61,443 nucleotides of DNA from an uncultured Butyrivibrio sp. Lineage in GTDB: Bacteria; Bacillota; Clostridia; Lachnospirales; Lachnospiraceae. The DNA is taken from the NCBI GenBank assembly GCA_947168335.1, contig CAMVLM010000003.1:1-61443 (forward strand), in the 5' to 3' direction. The position numbers and the translations under genes are program-made. Below, piece by piece: positions 32,797-41,991 of this stretch (position 1 is the stretch's first letter; every line of letters starts with the position of its first letter). The notes below the pieces were generated by a model. That model was not told where the DNA came from, ran no database searches, and was given only the letters and a program-made list of their open reading frames with translations.

Positions 32797-33751
32797 ATAT
32801 CGCCTCCGCAAAGTGAGCTGCTATATGCTCATTTCCGGCTTTATTCACGTGAATATTATCAAGAAGATAGTCCGAACTGTTTCCCTCATCAATTGTTCCG
32901 TAATAGTTGTCGATAAAGGACACTCCCCTGTCTCCGCATACATCGATCATATGCTGTCTGTAGGTTGTAAGTCTTCCGTTTCCGAAATCGACCATATCAC
33001 CGTTCTTAAGCGAACCATCTTTATCATAGGCATAGCAGAAAGTAAATGACATGCACACGATTCTGATAAAGGGATACTTCTCCTGAATCATCTTGATTCC
33101 GGAACTGAGAGCGCCCATATATGTCATGGGATCATCTGCATTCGAAGGATTTCTGCCCGGTCTTAAATTTATATAATCCGTTGCATCGTAATAAACAACC
33201 AGCGTATCAATCTTGTTAAAATCCAGATCTTTTAAGGCACTTGTATTCCTGGTATATGCATAATCCTCATAGGTCTGTGCAGTAGTCAGCATGTCATCAA
33301 AGTTTCCCTCTGATATCGACTTTGCCACATTGTAAAAGCTGAATCTGTCCATTGAATAATCATCCTGATATTCAGCATTCTTAAGTGCAATATTGCTTGC
33401 CGGGAAACCTGCATTTACGACATTTGCTCCTGTTTTAGCCGCAATCTGCGCACAAATTCCATCTTCTGAGCTATCGTAAGTAACCGCATCATTACCCAGG
33501 ACCAGAATATTTTCCTCTCCGTCATCCTCATGTCCTTCAAGCTTATCACTGGTAAGAACAAATATCTGATCCTCTATTTCAACTTCAAATTCTGAAGCAT
33601 CCACATCCGAAGTATCGATCTTAAATCCCTTGTTCCAGATGCTCAGCTTTATTACAACAAAAGCTATAACCGCAACAATAAGTCCTAAAACAATAAAGTG
33701 AGCCCATATGGGAATCCCATTTCCGTTTTCTGAATTTCTCTTATCTGACAT
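32783..33751 (-). CDS. membrane-anchored SGNH-like protein with degraded catalytic motifs
   Basis: A 322-residue protein with one N-terminal helix (about 15-38) and an outside domain of the SGNH hydrolase fold. The block I motif that normally reads GDS is replaced by LGNDAVTY, so the serine nucleophile is absent. The block III GxND is replaced by YDATDY. Block II (NAGFPAS) and block V (DNIHVNKAG) remain. It may be a non-catalytic binding partner. I chose the ATG at 33751 with a GGAAGG site. An ATG at 33766 overlaps the upstream gene by four bases. It follows an SGNH/AlgX-like gene and an MBOAT gene, so it probably belongs to that acylation module. Confidence 0.8.
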   Translation of the reverse strand: MSDKRNSENGNGIPIWAHFIVLGLIVAVIAFVVIKLSIWNKGFKIDTSDVDASEFEVEIEDQIFVLTSDKLEGHEDDGEENILVLGNDAVTYDSSEDGICAQIAAKTGANVVNAGFPASNIALKNAEYQDDYSMDRFSFYNVAKSISEGNFDDMLTTAQTYEDYAYTRNTSALKDLDFNKIDTLVVYYDATDYINLRPGRNPSNADDPMTYMGALSSGIKMIQEKYPFIRIVCMSFTFCYAYDKDGSLKNGDMVDFGNGRLTTYRQHMIDVCGDRGVSFIDNYYGTIDEGNSSDYLLDNIHVNKAGNEHIAAHFAEAIYGKK

Positions 33752-33762
33752 AATCCTTCCTT

Positions 33763-34848
33763 TCATGAATACCTGTCAAAAAGCTCCCTGAAATCAAATG
33801 CGTCTATGATATCACGCATTTTCTGAAGCTCATCAGCAAACTGTGAACTGCTTGTAATTTCATGTTCTCCATTTGCAAAGCATTCTGTCATATAGCGGTT
33901 TATATCCGGCTTGTAATGGGTATAATCCGCATAGTTATCAAGGTCTGTCACCACGTCTTTCATGTTCTGAAAATAAAACAGACGCACATTATCATACGCC
34001 AAAAGTTCAGAAGCCGCAAATTGATATTGATTCATTGTGGCATCCAGATGGTTCTCAACTAATACATTATTCCAGTAAAGAATACTGTACGGAGGAAAGA
34101 ATATATAAAAAGTTGTGTCCGGATTTTCTTTTATGAAAGGAAGAATGTTCTGTTCCAGGTTCTCCCTTGTCTGAGGAATCAGAAGATTCTCATCCATCTT
34201 ATCAGCAACAGGCTCCGGAACCTCGTAGCCTTGCATAACCCAGTCAATATTGTAATACTCTTCAGTCCACCAGCTTGCATATATCTCTGACATGTTTGAA
34301 GGATTTTTCTGTATCATGGGTCTTAATATATATTCAAGAAGAACATCTTTATTCCATAGATACTTAACATCATTCACCGGATTTTTATCATAAAGATACA
34401 TTGGAAGGGGATATTTTATCTCATCCGTTGCAGCTGTCATCGTAGGCATGTCGAGCCCTATAAAAACAGCCTTAACATCGGAATTCTGCCTTGCAAGAGT
34501 TCCCTCTTCAAAAACTATGTCCAGGATATTTTTATCATCCCTGGGGTATGCCCCGCTGTATGAGAGCTTTAAAGTATTAAGCCCCATCAGCTCATTAAAA
34601 TCATCCGTGTGAAAATTCACCGTCATTGATGAACCGATTATGCAGCTGTCGTAGGTCATGTTTCTTGCCATGCCCGGATTTTGCGAAAGCTGATTATCAA
34701 CCACATAGGGAAATCCCTTAACCGGCGCATGATAATGGAAAAACGGATCAACATAAATAACAAGCACACTGACTGCCGCAAGCATGACAGCCACAATCGC
34801 TGCAAATATCCCTATTAAGTTAATAGCTTTATACTCTTTTTTCTTCAT
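33763..34848 (-). CDS. membrane-anchored SGNH/AlgX-like protein, MBOAT partner
   Basis: A 361-residue protein with an N-terminal helix (about 10-32) and an outside domain. The domain has SGNH-type blocks: IIGSSMTVNF (about 70-79) with a serine in the nucleophile position, FFPPYSILYW, and DNYADYTHYKPDIN, which supplies the late Asp-His pair. Proteins like this (AlgX, AlgJ, DltD-type) take the acyl group passed across the membrane by an MBOAT and put it on an outside glycan. The MBOAT gene ends three bases upstream. The acceptor glycan is inferred to be the polysaccharide of this locus. Confidence 0.82.
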   Translation of the reverse strand: MKKKEYKAINLIGIFAAIVAVMLAAVSVLVIYVDPFFHYHAPVKGFPYVVDNQLSQNPGMARNMTYDSCIIGSSMTVNFHTDDFNELMGLNTLKLSYSGAYPRDDKNILDIVFEEGTLARQNSDVKAVFIGLDMPTMTAATDEIKYPLPMYLYDKNPVNDVKYLWNKDVLLEYILRPMIQKNPSNMSEIYASWWTEEYYNIDWVMQGYEVPEPVADKMDENLLIPQTRENLEQNILPFIKENPDTTFYIFFPPYSILYWNNVLVENHLDATMNQYQFAASELLAYDNVRLFYFQNMKDVVTDLDNYADYTHYKPDINRYMTECFANGEHEITSSSQFADELQKMRDIIDAFDFRELFDRYS

Positions 34849-34850
34849 AA

Positions 34851-36269
34851 TTAAAAGTTCACATAAAGGAATGTGCTGACATTCCCAAGACTAAGGGTGC
34901 ACCATACAAATAAAATTGCCATTACAACCATGGTCAGAGGTCTTCTCTTTATAGTTTCCGCAAGCTCCCTTGCAGGTTTAAGTGCGAAGACAAAAACCAG
35001 TGACAGAATAAGGATTATCCACATGCATACATATCCGCCGAAGCTGTAATGGGATATGGGAGTAACCTTAAAAATATACCAAAGCTCATCCAGTTGGAAG
35101 CATTCCGCAAGTTTGATACTTATTCTCATGCCATAGTATGCATCAGGAGTTACTATCTTTTTCAGCAGAGTCAGAGCATCGGAAACATTCGCCGCTCTGA
35201 AAAATACCCACGCCACCGTGACATAACAGAAGGTCAGAAAGGTCTTAAGCCACCTGAGCGTATCCTTCCCGGAATCTTTATGTATAAATCTCGTAATTAC
35301 CATCAGGACTCCGTGAAGCATTCCCCAGACAACAAAGTTCCAGCCTGCTCCGTGCCAGATACCGCTCAATAAAAAGACTATCAGAATATTCAAATAAGTC
35401 CGAAACTGTCCTTTTCTGCTGCCTCCAAGCGGTATATAAACATATTTAGTAAAAAACTTTGTCAGAGTGATATGCCATCTGTCCCAGAACTCCGCGATAT
35501 TTGCAGATTTATACGGCGCATTGAAATTGACGTCAAGGCTTACGTCCATCATCCTGCAAATACCTTCAGCCATATCACAGTATCCGCTGAAATCAAAATA
35601 AAGCTGAAGCGAATAACACAGAGCAACTATGATAGCATCAAGAGCTGTAAGCGTCGACAGATTGCTGTATCCGTAATCGGCACCAAGGCCCAGCGCATCT
35701 GAAATCAATACTTTCTTGGACAGACCGAGCACAAAAAGTATAAGTCCGTTAAGAACGCTTTCAGCATTGACCCTCTTGTTCTTTAAAGTGTTCAGCTCCC
35801 CTGTAATCTTTTTATAGTCAGCAAGAGGTCCCTGCAGAATCTTAGGGAAGAACAAAATATAACTCAGGTACTCCCCAAGATTAAATTCTTCAATTTCTCC
35901 TTTTTTCAGCATTACAAGAAAAGCTATCTGCTGAAATGTATAAAAGCTCACTGCTATCGGCATTCCCGAAACAGTTCCGAACTTAAAAAAAGCCAGAAAT
36001 GCCACGTTAAAAATCACCCCGGGAATAACAGAAACTCCCTTTTTCCTGATTAAATATCCCCATAGCCCGTTAATTGCAATACTAAGCAAAATAGCCCACA
36101 GACTAAATGAGCCAAAGCCTACAAAAAAGGCTGCCGAACTCAGAATAATCCACAGGCGTATAAGTTTTCCCCGTTTCCCGGCATCATCGATAAAGCTCTG
36201 CAGGATATAAAGAATCAACAAAAAAACAGGAAGATATATAAAAATAAAAATGTATGAATTAAATGTCAT
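34851..36269 (-). CDS. MBOAT family O-acyltransferase, module 1
   Basis: Polytopic acyltransferase of 472 residues that carries acyl groups, usually acetyl, across the membrane for glycan O-acylation (AlgI/DltB family). Diagnostic segments are YFDFSGYCDMAEGI, NFNAPYKSANIAEFWDRWHITL, YIPLGGSRKG and LSGIWHGAGWNFVVWG with the conserved catalytic His. The length fits AlgI. The start lacks a strong ribosome binding site. It is followed by the SGNH/AlgX-like gene and a second, degraded SGNH-like gene. A second, separate MBOAT module lies at 38927-41857, so two acylation reactions may occur on the same or different glycans. Confidence 0.95.
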   Translation of the reverse strand: MTFNSYIFIFIYLPVFLLILYILQSFIDDAGKRGKLIRLWIILSSAAFFVGFGSFSLWAILLSIAINGLWGYLIRKKGVSVIPGVIFNVAFLAFFKFGTVSGMPIAVSFYTFQQIAFLVMLKKGEIEEFNLGEYLSYILFFPKILQGPLADYKKITGELNTLKNKRVNAESVLNGLILFVLGLSKKVLISDALGLGADYGYSNLSTLTALDAIIVALCYSLQLYFDFSGYCDMAEGICRMMDVSLDVNFNAPYKSANIAEFWDRWHITLTKFFTKYVYIPLGGSRKGQFRTYLNILIVFLLSGIWHGAGWNFVVWGMLHGVLMVITRFIHKDSGKDTLRWLKTFLTFCYVTVAWVFFRAANVSDALTLLKKIVTPDAYYGMRISIKLAECFQLDELWYIFKVTPISHYSFGGYVCMWIILILSLVFVFALKPARELAETIKRRPLTMVVMAILFVWCTLSLGNVSTFLYVNF

Positions 36270-36274
36270 AGTAG

Positions 36275-37042
36275 TTAATTTGCCATCTTGGGATCTTCAT
36301 AAATATTGTATCCGTCCACATTATCCACAAGAATAAGGCCCATCTCCTCCAGACTAACATCTATACTACGATCCTGCCACATAACTATGTATCTGCACTT
36401 TGTCTCTCTTGTGGCAGCTAAAAGCTCCTCAGCGTTTATGGTCTCAGGCTTCTCAAACACTTCATGGACCGCATTGTAATAATTCCACTGGGATGCAATG
36501 ATGTCTCTTCCGTAAGGCATTAAAATATCCGTATCATACTGTCTTACAAAATGTACAAGCTCTTTAGGGAAAACCGCACGAACTCTCGGCTCCCCCTCCT
36601 CCGGAGATATCTTATCACAGATATTGATAACTACCTGAGGGATATGATACAGATTCTGCGCTCTGGAAACATACTCGTTTTTGTACACCAGACTTCCACA
36701 TAAAATTATCACCGCACCAATAACCGCGGTTCCGATTCTCTTATGCTTTGCAAAGAGCTTACAGCCCGCATATGATACGCAGACACTCATGGGCAAAAGC
36801 CACAATAATCTGTAATAGGTATCAGCTCCGTCATCAAGTATGGCAACATATGCAATCCTGGTGAAAGGTACAAAAAAGCCCACAAGAATTATTGCCGGAA
36901 CTATGGCAACCACTATTTTTTTCCTTAAATCCTTTTCAGCTATAAGGAGATACAACAACGCAGCTCCAAAGAGGAAAAGCAGATATCCGTTTCCTCCGTA
37001 CTGCTTAAATATCACCCAGCTCTCCATGAAAATCCCGTACAT
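36275..37042 (-). CDS. C-terminal half of a polytopic membrane protein, split by an in-frame TGA
   Basis: A 255-residue frame with about five membrane helices in the first half and a soluble C-terminal domain (about 135-255) that contains LMPYGRDIIASQWNYYNAVHE and ends in a small beta domain. It lies in the same reading frame as the gene at 37052-38272, separated only by one TGA codon and three sense codons. The two together look like one protein of about 665 residues, probably of the DUF6077 type. The ATG at 37042 has GAGGA six bases upstream, so the half could still be made by re-initiation. Role unknown; the location suggests a glycan polymerase- or transferase-like membrane protein. Confidence 0.65.
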   Translation of the reverse strand: MYGIFMESWVIFKQYGGNGYLLFLFGAALLYLLIAEKDLRKKIVVAIVPAIILVGFFVPFTRIAYVAILDDGADTYYRLLWLLPMSVCVSYAGCKLFAKHKRIGTAVIGAVIILCGSLVYKNEYVSRAQNLYHIPQVVINICDKISPEEGEPRVRAVFPKELVHFVRQYDTDILMPYGRDIIASQWNYYNAVHEVFEKPETINAEELLAATRETKCRYIVMWQDRSIDVSLEEMGLILVDNVDGYNIYEDPKMAN

Positions 37043-37051
37043 ATCAGGTCC

Positions 37052-38272
37052 TCACATTGACATATAAACATAAAGATAAATCACACTCGGCAATACCGAT
37101 AGGGCAGCCTTGGGAATAATCTTTATATCCCTTGTATAAACAAGCAGCATAAATGATAAAACTGCCACAAAACCGCTTCCGAACATTATTCCCATTGAGC
37201 TCATTATTCCTGCTGCCATATTAACCATGAACAGCAAAATCCATGAACTGTTTCGAATAATCCTTGTACCGCCTGCAGTTTCTTCTTTCCACAAATATCC
37301 GGGTTTTCTGCAATCCTCGAACATCCATAAAAATAACCACAGAATTGACGGAATTATGAAATTAGCCACCATGGCTTTACCCTGCCAGGTTCTCATCATG
37401 AAAAATGTCTCAGACGTGTAAATTGAAGTGTTTCCAAACATCTGAAACAGGGCCACAAATATCATAAAAATCGGAAGCATGTCCTGTTTTGCTCCAAGAA
37501 GGATTCTGCCGATTTCCAGATACAAAATGTAAACAAGAGGCATCAAAACAAGCGGAAGAACAGAATGGCATACAATTGTTGCATGAACTCCGCTCATCTT
37601 TGCTATAAAAGCTTCCCACATTGTAAAGACAGCCATGGCATGTCTGAGATCCAGACTTGTTGAACTGCCTGTATAGGGAAGTATCGTGTTCATAACATCT
37701 GCCTGCTGCGCAAGCAGCGCTTCAACTACATAATAGGCATCATCACCGTCAAAAGGTGCCATAAACACAGCCATAAAAAGCTGAAAGAGCACAATAGCGA
37801 TAAAAACCCCAAAAAAGATCATGCTCTCAACACTGTACTGGTATTTCATAACCCTTACATCAGTTCTGGGGCTCATCATTGCAGCAGGCTCTGCTCTCTC
37901 CTCCCCCTGGAAGGTAAGCACCATAAAGGTTCTGAATCTTCCTCCGCGAAAGTCCTCTTTATACCGGGGCACATATCCATCTTTTATTGCTTTGCGGACC
38001 CTTTTTACAGTAAGACATACACCTGCCAGAGCAAGTAATATCTCAATTACAGCGAATATCCTTCTGCAGTATCCAAAAGCTCCATACTGAACATGTATCA
38101 TACAGGGTATAGCCACCAGTTCAAACACCGCGAAGGACAACAGATATCCGCTTATGTAATTAATGCCCACCGTTCTTTTGGTAATGGGCAGAAAATTTAA
38201 AACCAGCTGTCCCATACACATGGGAATTATCAACAGCCAAAAGACAAGTGCTAAAACCGAGAGTACGACCAT
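37052..38272 (-). CDS. N-terminal half of a polytopic membrane protein (DUF6077-like), split by an in-frame TGA
   Basis: A 406-residue membrane protein with about ten helices and a charged cytoplasmic loop (about 85-145). A conserved-looking segment PFDGDDAYYVVEALLAQQ (about 173-190) resembles the acidic first outside loop of GT-C-type enzymes. Its last residues YVYMSM are followed by TGA, and the same frame then continues into the 36275-37042 gene. The ATG is two bases after the uridine kinase stop and uses a GGAGG within that gene. As a complete protein it would be a large membrane glycosyltransferase-like or DUF6077 protein. Whether the stop is natural, a mutation or a sequencing error cannot be told here. 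Confidence 0.7.
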   Translation of the reverse strand: MVVLSVLALVFWLLIIPMCMGQLVLNFLPITKRTVGINYISGYLLSFAVFELVAIPCMIHVQYGAFGYCRRIFAVIEILLALAGVCLTVKRVRKAIKDGYVPRYKEDFRGGRFRTFMVLTFQGEERAEPAAMMSPRTDVRVMKYQYSVESMIFFGVFIAIVLFQLFMAVFMAPFDGDDAYYVVEALLAQQADVMNTILPYTGSSTSLDLRHAMAVFTMWEAFIAKMSGVHATIVCHSVLPLVLMPLVYILYLEIGRILLGAKQDMLPIFMIFVALFQMFGNTSIYTSETFFMMRTWQGKAMVANFIIPSILWLFLWMFEDCRKPGYLWKEETAGGTRIIRNSSWILLFMVNMAAGIMSSMGIMFGSGFVAVLSFMLLVYTRDIKIIPKAALSVLPSVIYLYVYMSM

Positions 38273-38274
38273 AC

Positions 38275-38901
38275 TCAGTTAACCTCCTCCCTGAGCATAG
38301 CTTCCAGGTGTTCAGTAAAGATATTTATACCTGTGATATTCTCACCACCTCTGGGGATAATGAGATCAGCGTATTTTTTGCTGGGTTCAATGAACTGCTC
38401 ATGCATGGGTTTAACTGTCTCTGCGTACTGTGTGAGAACAGAATCCACACTTCTTGCTCTCTCAATTGTATCCCTGCGTATACGTCTCATAAGTCTCTCA
38501 TCAGCATCGGTATCAACAAATACCTTAACATCCATAAGATCTCTCAATTCCTTGTTTTCAAGAATAAGAATTCCCTCCAGAAGAATTACAGCCTTGGGAA
38601 CCACATGAACAGTCTGATCAGATCTGTTATGGATAGCATAATCATATACAGGGATGTCTATTTCTATTCCCTGCTTAAGCTTTTTAACATCTTCTATCAA
38701 AAGCTCCGTGTCAAAGGATGAGGGATGGTCATAATTAAGCCTGCTTCTCTCATCATAGGATAAATCATTGTGCGCTTTGTAATAAGAATCATGACTGATC
38801 ACCACAATATTATCTCCAAACTTCTCCCGGATAATATTCACTATTGTAGTTTTACCGGACGCTGATCCTCCTGCAATACCGACAACACATACCTTTGACA
38901 T
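38275..38901 (-). CDS. udk: uridine kinase
   Basis: Phosphorylates uridine and cytidine using ATP or GTP for pyrimidine salvage. The P-loop is GIAGGSASGKTTI (about 8-20), followed by HDSYYK, NYDHPSSFDTELL and the late RRIRRDTIERAR lid. At 208 residues it is the standard size. I start at 38901 because AGGAAGG precedes that ATG. A longer frame to 39045 overlaps the upstream SGNH gene and is rejected. It is unusual to find it inside a polysaccharide locus. It might raise UTP supply for UDP-sugars or simply have been captured by the operon. Confidence 0.95.
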   Translation of the reverse strand: MSKVCVVGIAGGSASGKTTIVNIIREKFGDNIVVISHDSYYKAHNDLSYDERSRLNYDHPSSFDTELLIEDVKKLKQGIEIDIPVYDYAIHNRSDQTVHVVPKAVILLEGILILENKELRDLMDVKVFVDTDADERLMRRIRRDTIERARSVDSVLTQYAETVKPMHEQFIEPSKKYADLIIPRGGENITGINIFTEHLEAMLREEVN

Positions 38902-38926
38902 ATAGACCTTCCTTTCAAAACAAAAA

Positions 38927-40435
38927 TTAGTACTGATCCTGATACTCTCTGAGCTGCGACTCATAATAAAGGTGTGCAGCCGGGGCATCGCCCTTATTCT
39001 CATAGATAAGTATCTGGATATCCTTATCCGTATGTTCATCATCATACAGATAGTTTATGCTCTCATCCGCCGTAGGATAAAGCAAGCGGAATTTTTTCTC
39101 AACAGGGATATATGTCATACTTCCCATGGAAGTATCAAATCCCTCCAGAACCTCGCCGCCTACTGCCTCATATTTTTTACCAAGTCCGACATCATTTACA
39201 AGTATATAGGCTTCCTTATTTTCCGCAGCCTCATATATTCTTGATGTTCCGGATATGTTGGCAATCAGGTGTCTTATTCCCTCATCTTCAAGCGCAGGTG
39301 ATTCCGTATTAATGTATATTATACTGTTATATCCGGTATTCGACAAAAGTGAAAGCTCAAGCCTGAGTTCACTGCCATCAAGAATCATATTGTTAAGATC
39401 CTTCTTTGATCTTTTGACAAGCTTATCCCAGTTATCATAGCCCTCTTCTCCCCTGTGATCAGGAAGATCTGCATTTTCATTAAGATATTGTCCAAGATAC
39501 TCTGTTACCTTATATGCTCCCTGTACATTAAGATGGCCGTGGTCATTAAGATCAGCCGCTTCATCAATCACTCCCTCTGTTTTGAGCATATTGATATAAG
39601 GAACTCCGTACTTGTCAGCCACCAGCTGTACAGTGTTGGCAGTTATCTGATCCTTTGTTTCAGCAGAAAAAGGAAGGTAAACCAGAAGAATACCTATTCC
39701 GTCTCTCTGACATTCATCAATTATCTTCATCAGATACTCTTCACCGACAGTATGCTCCGGCAGAACCTCGCCCTCCTGGCAGGGCTCATACACGTCAACA
39801 TCTGTCTTGACCCCATATTGCATCTCAGCGCCCATGAGCTTATTGGTATCACCGCTATCTGTCAGTCTTGCAAAATCATTGCGGTCTATTTCACTCCATC
39901 TGTCATGATAAACAATAAAATCGCATAGGAACTGGTTCTTGATTTCCCTGCTCTGAATAAGCTCATCCAATGCAGCAATCTTAAGCCTGCTCAAAGGAAA
40001 CGCATCCATGTTCAGGTGAAGCTGCTTGACCGAAGCATTGATCATATCCTGTGAGGCCCCTTCATCCATGACATCTAGATACTGATAGTTTTTCTCCATC
40101 ATGTAGCAGTCAACGATCACATAATCCGGCTTAACATAATCAAGAGCTCTGATCAGTGTCCAGTAGGTCTCCTGCATGACGCTGCCATGACCACCCAGAT
40201 TGTATGAAGTAATTCCATAGTCATCATATAAAACCAGTGGGTTAATTCCGTCTATAACATGGGATGATCCCAACAGCAGCACATCCAGATGATCCTTTTT
40301 AGCCTCATCAAAAAATGCTCTGTTCTTTATATAACTGCTCTTTCTCTCAGTAACCAGCATTGCAGCCATAAGAGCTGATCCAAGCAATACAAGAAACAAT
40401 ATGGTTTTTAAAAATAATCCTAACTTCTTTTTCAT
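38927..40435 (-). CDS. membrane-anchored SGNH-like protein, partner of MBOAT module 2
   Basis: A 502-residue protein with one N-terminal helix (about 7-28) and an outside SGNH-fold domain. LLLGSSHVIDGINP (about 53-66) carries the nucleophile serine, SYNLGGHGS the second block, and DLNDHGHLNVQG the late Asp/His block. The C-terminal 170 residues form an additional beta-rich domain of unknown type. The adjacent MBOAT gene (40454-41857) lies 18 bases upstream. By analogy to DltB/DltD and AlgI/AlgX pairs it probably finishes O-acylation of a surface glycan. It differs strongly from the module 1 SGNH proteins. Confidence 0.85.
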   Translation of the reverse strand: MKKKLGLFLKTILFLVLLGSALMAAMLVTERKSSYIKNRAFFDEAKKDHLDVLLLGSSHVIDGINPLVLYDDYGITSYNLGGHGSVMQETYWTLIRALDYVKPDYVIVDCYMMEKNYQYLDVMDEGASQDMINASVKQLHLNMDAFPLSRLKIAALDELIQSREIKNQFLCDFIVYHDRWSEIDRNDFARLTDSGDTNKLMGAEMQYGVKTDVDVYEPCQEGEVLPEHTVGEEYLMKIIDECQRDGIGILLVYLPFSAETKDQITANTVQLVADKYGVPYINMLKTEGVIDEAADLNDHGHLNVQGAYKVTEYLGQYLNENADLPDHRGEEGYDNWDKLVKRSKKDLNNMILDGSELRLELSLLSNTGYNSIIYINTESPALEDEGIRHLIANISGTSRIYEAAENKEAYILVNDVGLGKKYEAVGGEVLEGFDTSMGSMTYIPVEKKFRLLYPTADESINYLYDDEHTDKDIQILIYENKGDAPAAHLYYESQLREYQDQY

Positions 40436-40453
40436 AGAAGAACACTTCTCTCC

Positions 40454-41857
40454 CTAAAACTGTACGTAGATAAATCCGGTCTCATCATATCCCGGTCCCC
40501 AGATTCCACAGGTAACCACAAGAACAACTGCAGCAATGTAAATAAACCATCTGAGCCATATTCCCTGACCGGCAATTTTCTCTCTGATACTGATGCCTGC
40601 AAGATTCGCAATATCCGCTGCTATAAGTAAATCAATGGATGCTGCAAGAAGAAGCACGTTTGGTCTGTCAAGTCCAAGATTATATAGCCTGCCCTCGGTG
40701 ATAAAACCGGGATCAGGTATAAACAGATGACTTACCATATAAATAGCTGCCTTAAAGTCAGTTACCCTGAAGAATATCCACGCAATATTAACCAGCATAA
40801 ATGTGATAACTATCCTGAGAAGTCTGTGGGAAAAGCTCTTCCTGTCCACATTAAAAATGCTGCAGAACTTATCTCTTATAGGTTTAAACACAAATCCCAA
40901 AACCTGGTACATTCCGTGAAGCAGTCCCCACATTGCAAAGGACAGTCCTGCTCCGTGCCATATACCGCTTAACAGGAACACTATCAGAACGTTAATGTAT
41001 TTGCGAACAGTTCCCTTTCTGTTTCCTCCAAGCGGAATATAAACATAATCCCTAAACCACGTGGACAGAGAAATGTGCCATCTTCTCCAGAATTCAGCGA
41101 TAGATTCTGATAAATAGGGTGAATCAAAGTTCTTTATAAGATCATATCCAAGCACCTTTGCGCATCCGATCGCAATATTACTGTAGCCTGCAAAATCACA
41201 GTAAATTTCAAAGGTGTATAATATCGAACCCACAAGTGTTGCAGTTCCTGCAAACTCCTCGGGGTTTGCATAAATGGATGCCACAAGGATTGCACATCTG
41301 TCTGCAATGATCAGCTTCATAAAATAACCCCAGAGCATCTGCAGAAGACCATCCCTCATTCTCTCATAATCAAAATCCTTTGGTTCTTTGAACTGAGGAA
41401 TCATATGTCCCGCACGCTCTATAGGGCCTGATGTCACATTTGGGAAAAAGGATACAAAAAGCGCATATCTTACAATATTTTTCTCAGCAGCTGTTTTTCC
41501 TTTATAAACATCTCCGCAGTAGGATATTGCCATAAACATGAAAAAGGAAATACCAATTGCGCCAAACAAAGATATCCCCGAATATTTAGACATTCCCAGA
41601 ACAGACAAGTTGAGAATAACGGCAATAAAGAGAACTGCTTTTCTTATATTACCTTCTTTTTTCTCCATTATAAGTCCGGAAACATAAGTTGTTATTATGG
41701 TAAAAAGAAGAACCGGAATGCCCTTAACATCAAGGGATGCGTAAAAACAGGCACTGGTCAGAAACAGCCAGATATATCGGAATCTGGCAGGTATGATATA
41801 GTTCAAAAGTGCCACTATTGGCAAAAAAATAAGAAACTGCAATGAAATAAGCTGCAT
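40454..41857 (-). CDS. MBOAT family O-acyltransferase, module 2
   Basis: A 467-residue polytopic acyltransferase of the AlgI/DltB type. It has EIYCDFAGYSNIAIG, KNFDSPYLSESIAEFWRRWH, YIPLGGNRKG and LSGIWHGAGLSFAMWG with the catalytic His, and ends in an aromatic-rich tail. The ATG has GGAG 11 bases upstream, and an extended -10 promoter is placed at 41892-41900. It probably begins a long transcript through the SGNH partner, udk, the split membrane gene, module 1 and the EmrE-like pair. The existence of two different MBOATs suggests two acylation sites or acyl types. Confidence 0.95.
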   Translation of the reverse strand: MQLISLQFLIFLPIVALLNYIIPARFRYIWLFLTSACFYASLDVKGIPVLLFTIITTYVSGLIMEKKEGNIRKAVLFIAVILNLSVLGMSKYSGISLFGAIGISFFMFMAISYCGDVYKGKTAAEKNIVRYALFVSFFPNVTSGPIERAGHMIPQFKEPKDFDYERMRDGLLQMLWGYFMKLIIADRCAILVASIYANPEEFAGTATLVGSILYTFEIYCDFAGYSNIAIGCAKVLGYDLIKNFDSPYLSESIAEFWRRWHISLSTWFRDYVYIPLGGNRKGTVRKYINVLIVFLLSGIWHGAGLSFAMWGLLHGMYQVLGFVFKPIRDKFCSIFNVDRKSFSHRLLRIVITFMLVNIAWIFFRVTDFKAAIYMVSHLFIPDPGFITEGRLYNLGLDRPNVLLLAASIDLLIAADIANLAGISIREKIAGQGIWLRWFIYIAAVVLVVTCGIWGPGYDETGFIYVQF

Positions 41858-41891
41858 GATAATTGTACTCCATCAGTTGATAATTAACGAC

Positions 41892-41900
41892 AGTATAACA
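41892..41900 (-). promoter_or_regulatory. extended -10 promoter before MBOAT module 2
   Basis: On the minus strand, TGT-TATACT (41900-41892) is an extended -10 motif without a clear -35. It lies just after the terminator of the SGNH lipoprotein gene and about 35 bases before the MBOAT ATG. Confidence 0.4.
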
Positions 41901-41930
41901 AATTCAGAGCCAAATAGATATAAATCGGGC

Positions 41931-41968
41931 AAAAAAATCCTCCAACACCATTTAACCGGCATTGGAGG
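41931..41968 (-). terminator. terminator after the SGNH lipoprotein gene
   Basis: On the minus strand, CCTCCAA and TTGGAGG (41968-41939) form a stem with extra pairing of CGG and a loop, followed by ATTTTTTT. This is a good intrinsic terminator ending the transcript of the gene at 41992. Confidence 0.85.
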
Positions 41969-41991
41969 TGAATAAATCAATTCAGGTAAAA

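Noticed and set aside
38902..39045. N-terminal extension of uridine kinase
   Set aside because: The extra 48 codons overlap the upstream SGNH gene, are Arg/Met/Ile-rich with no family match, and a clear ribosome binding site supports the start at 38901.
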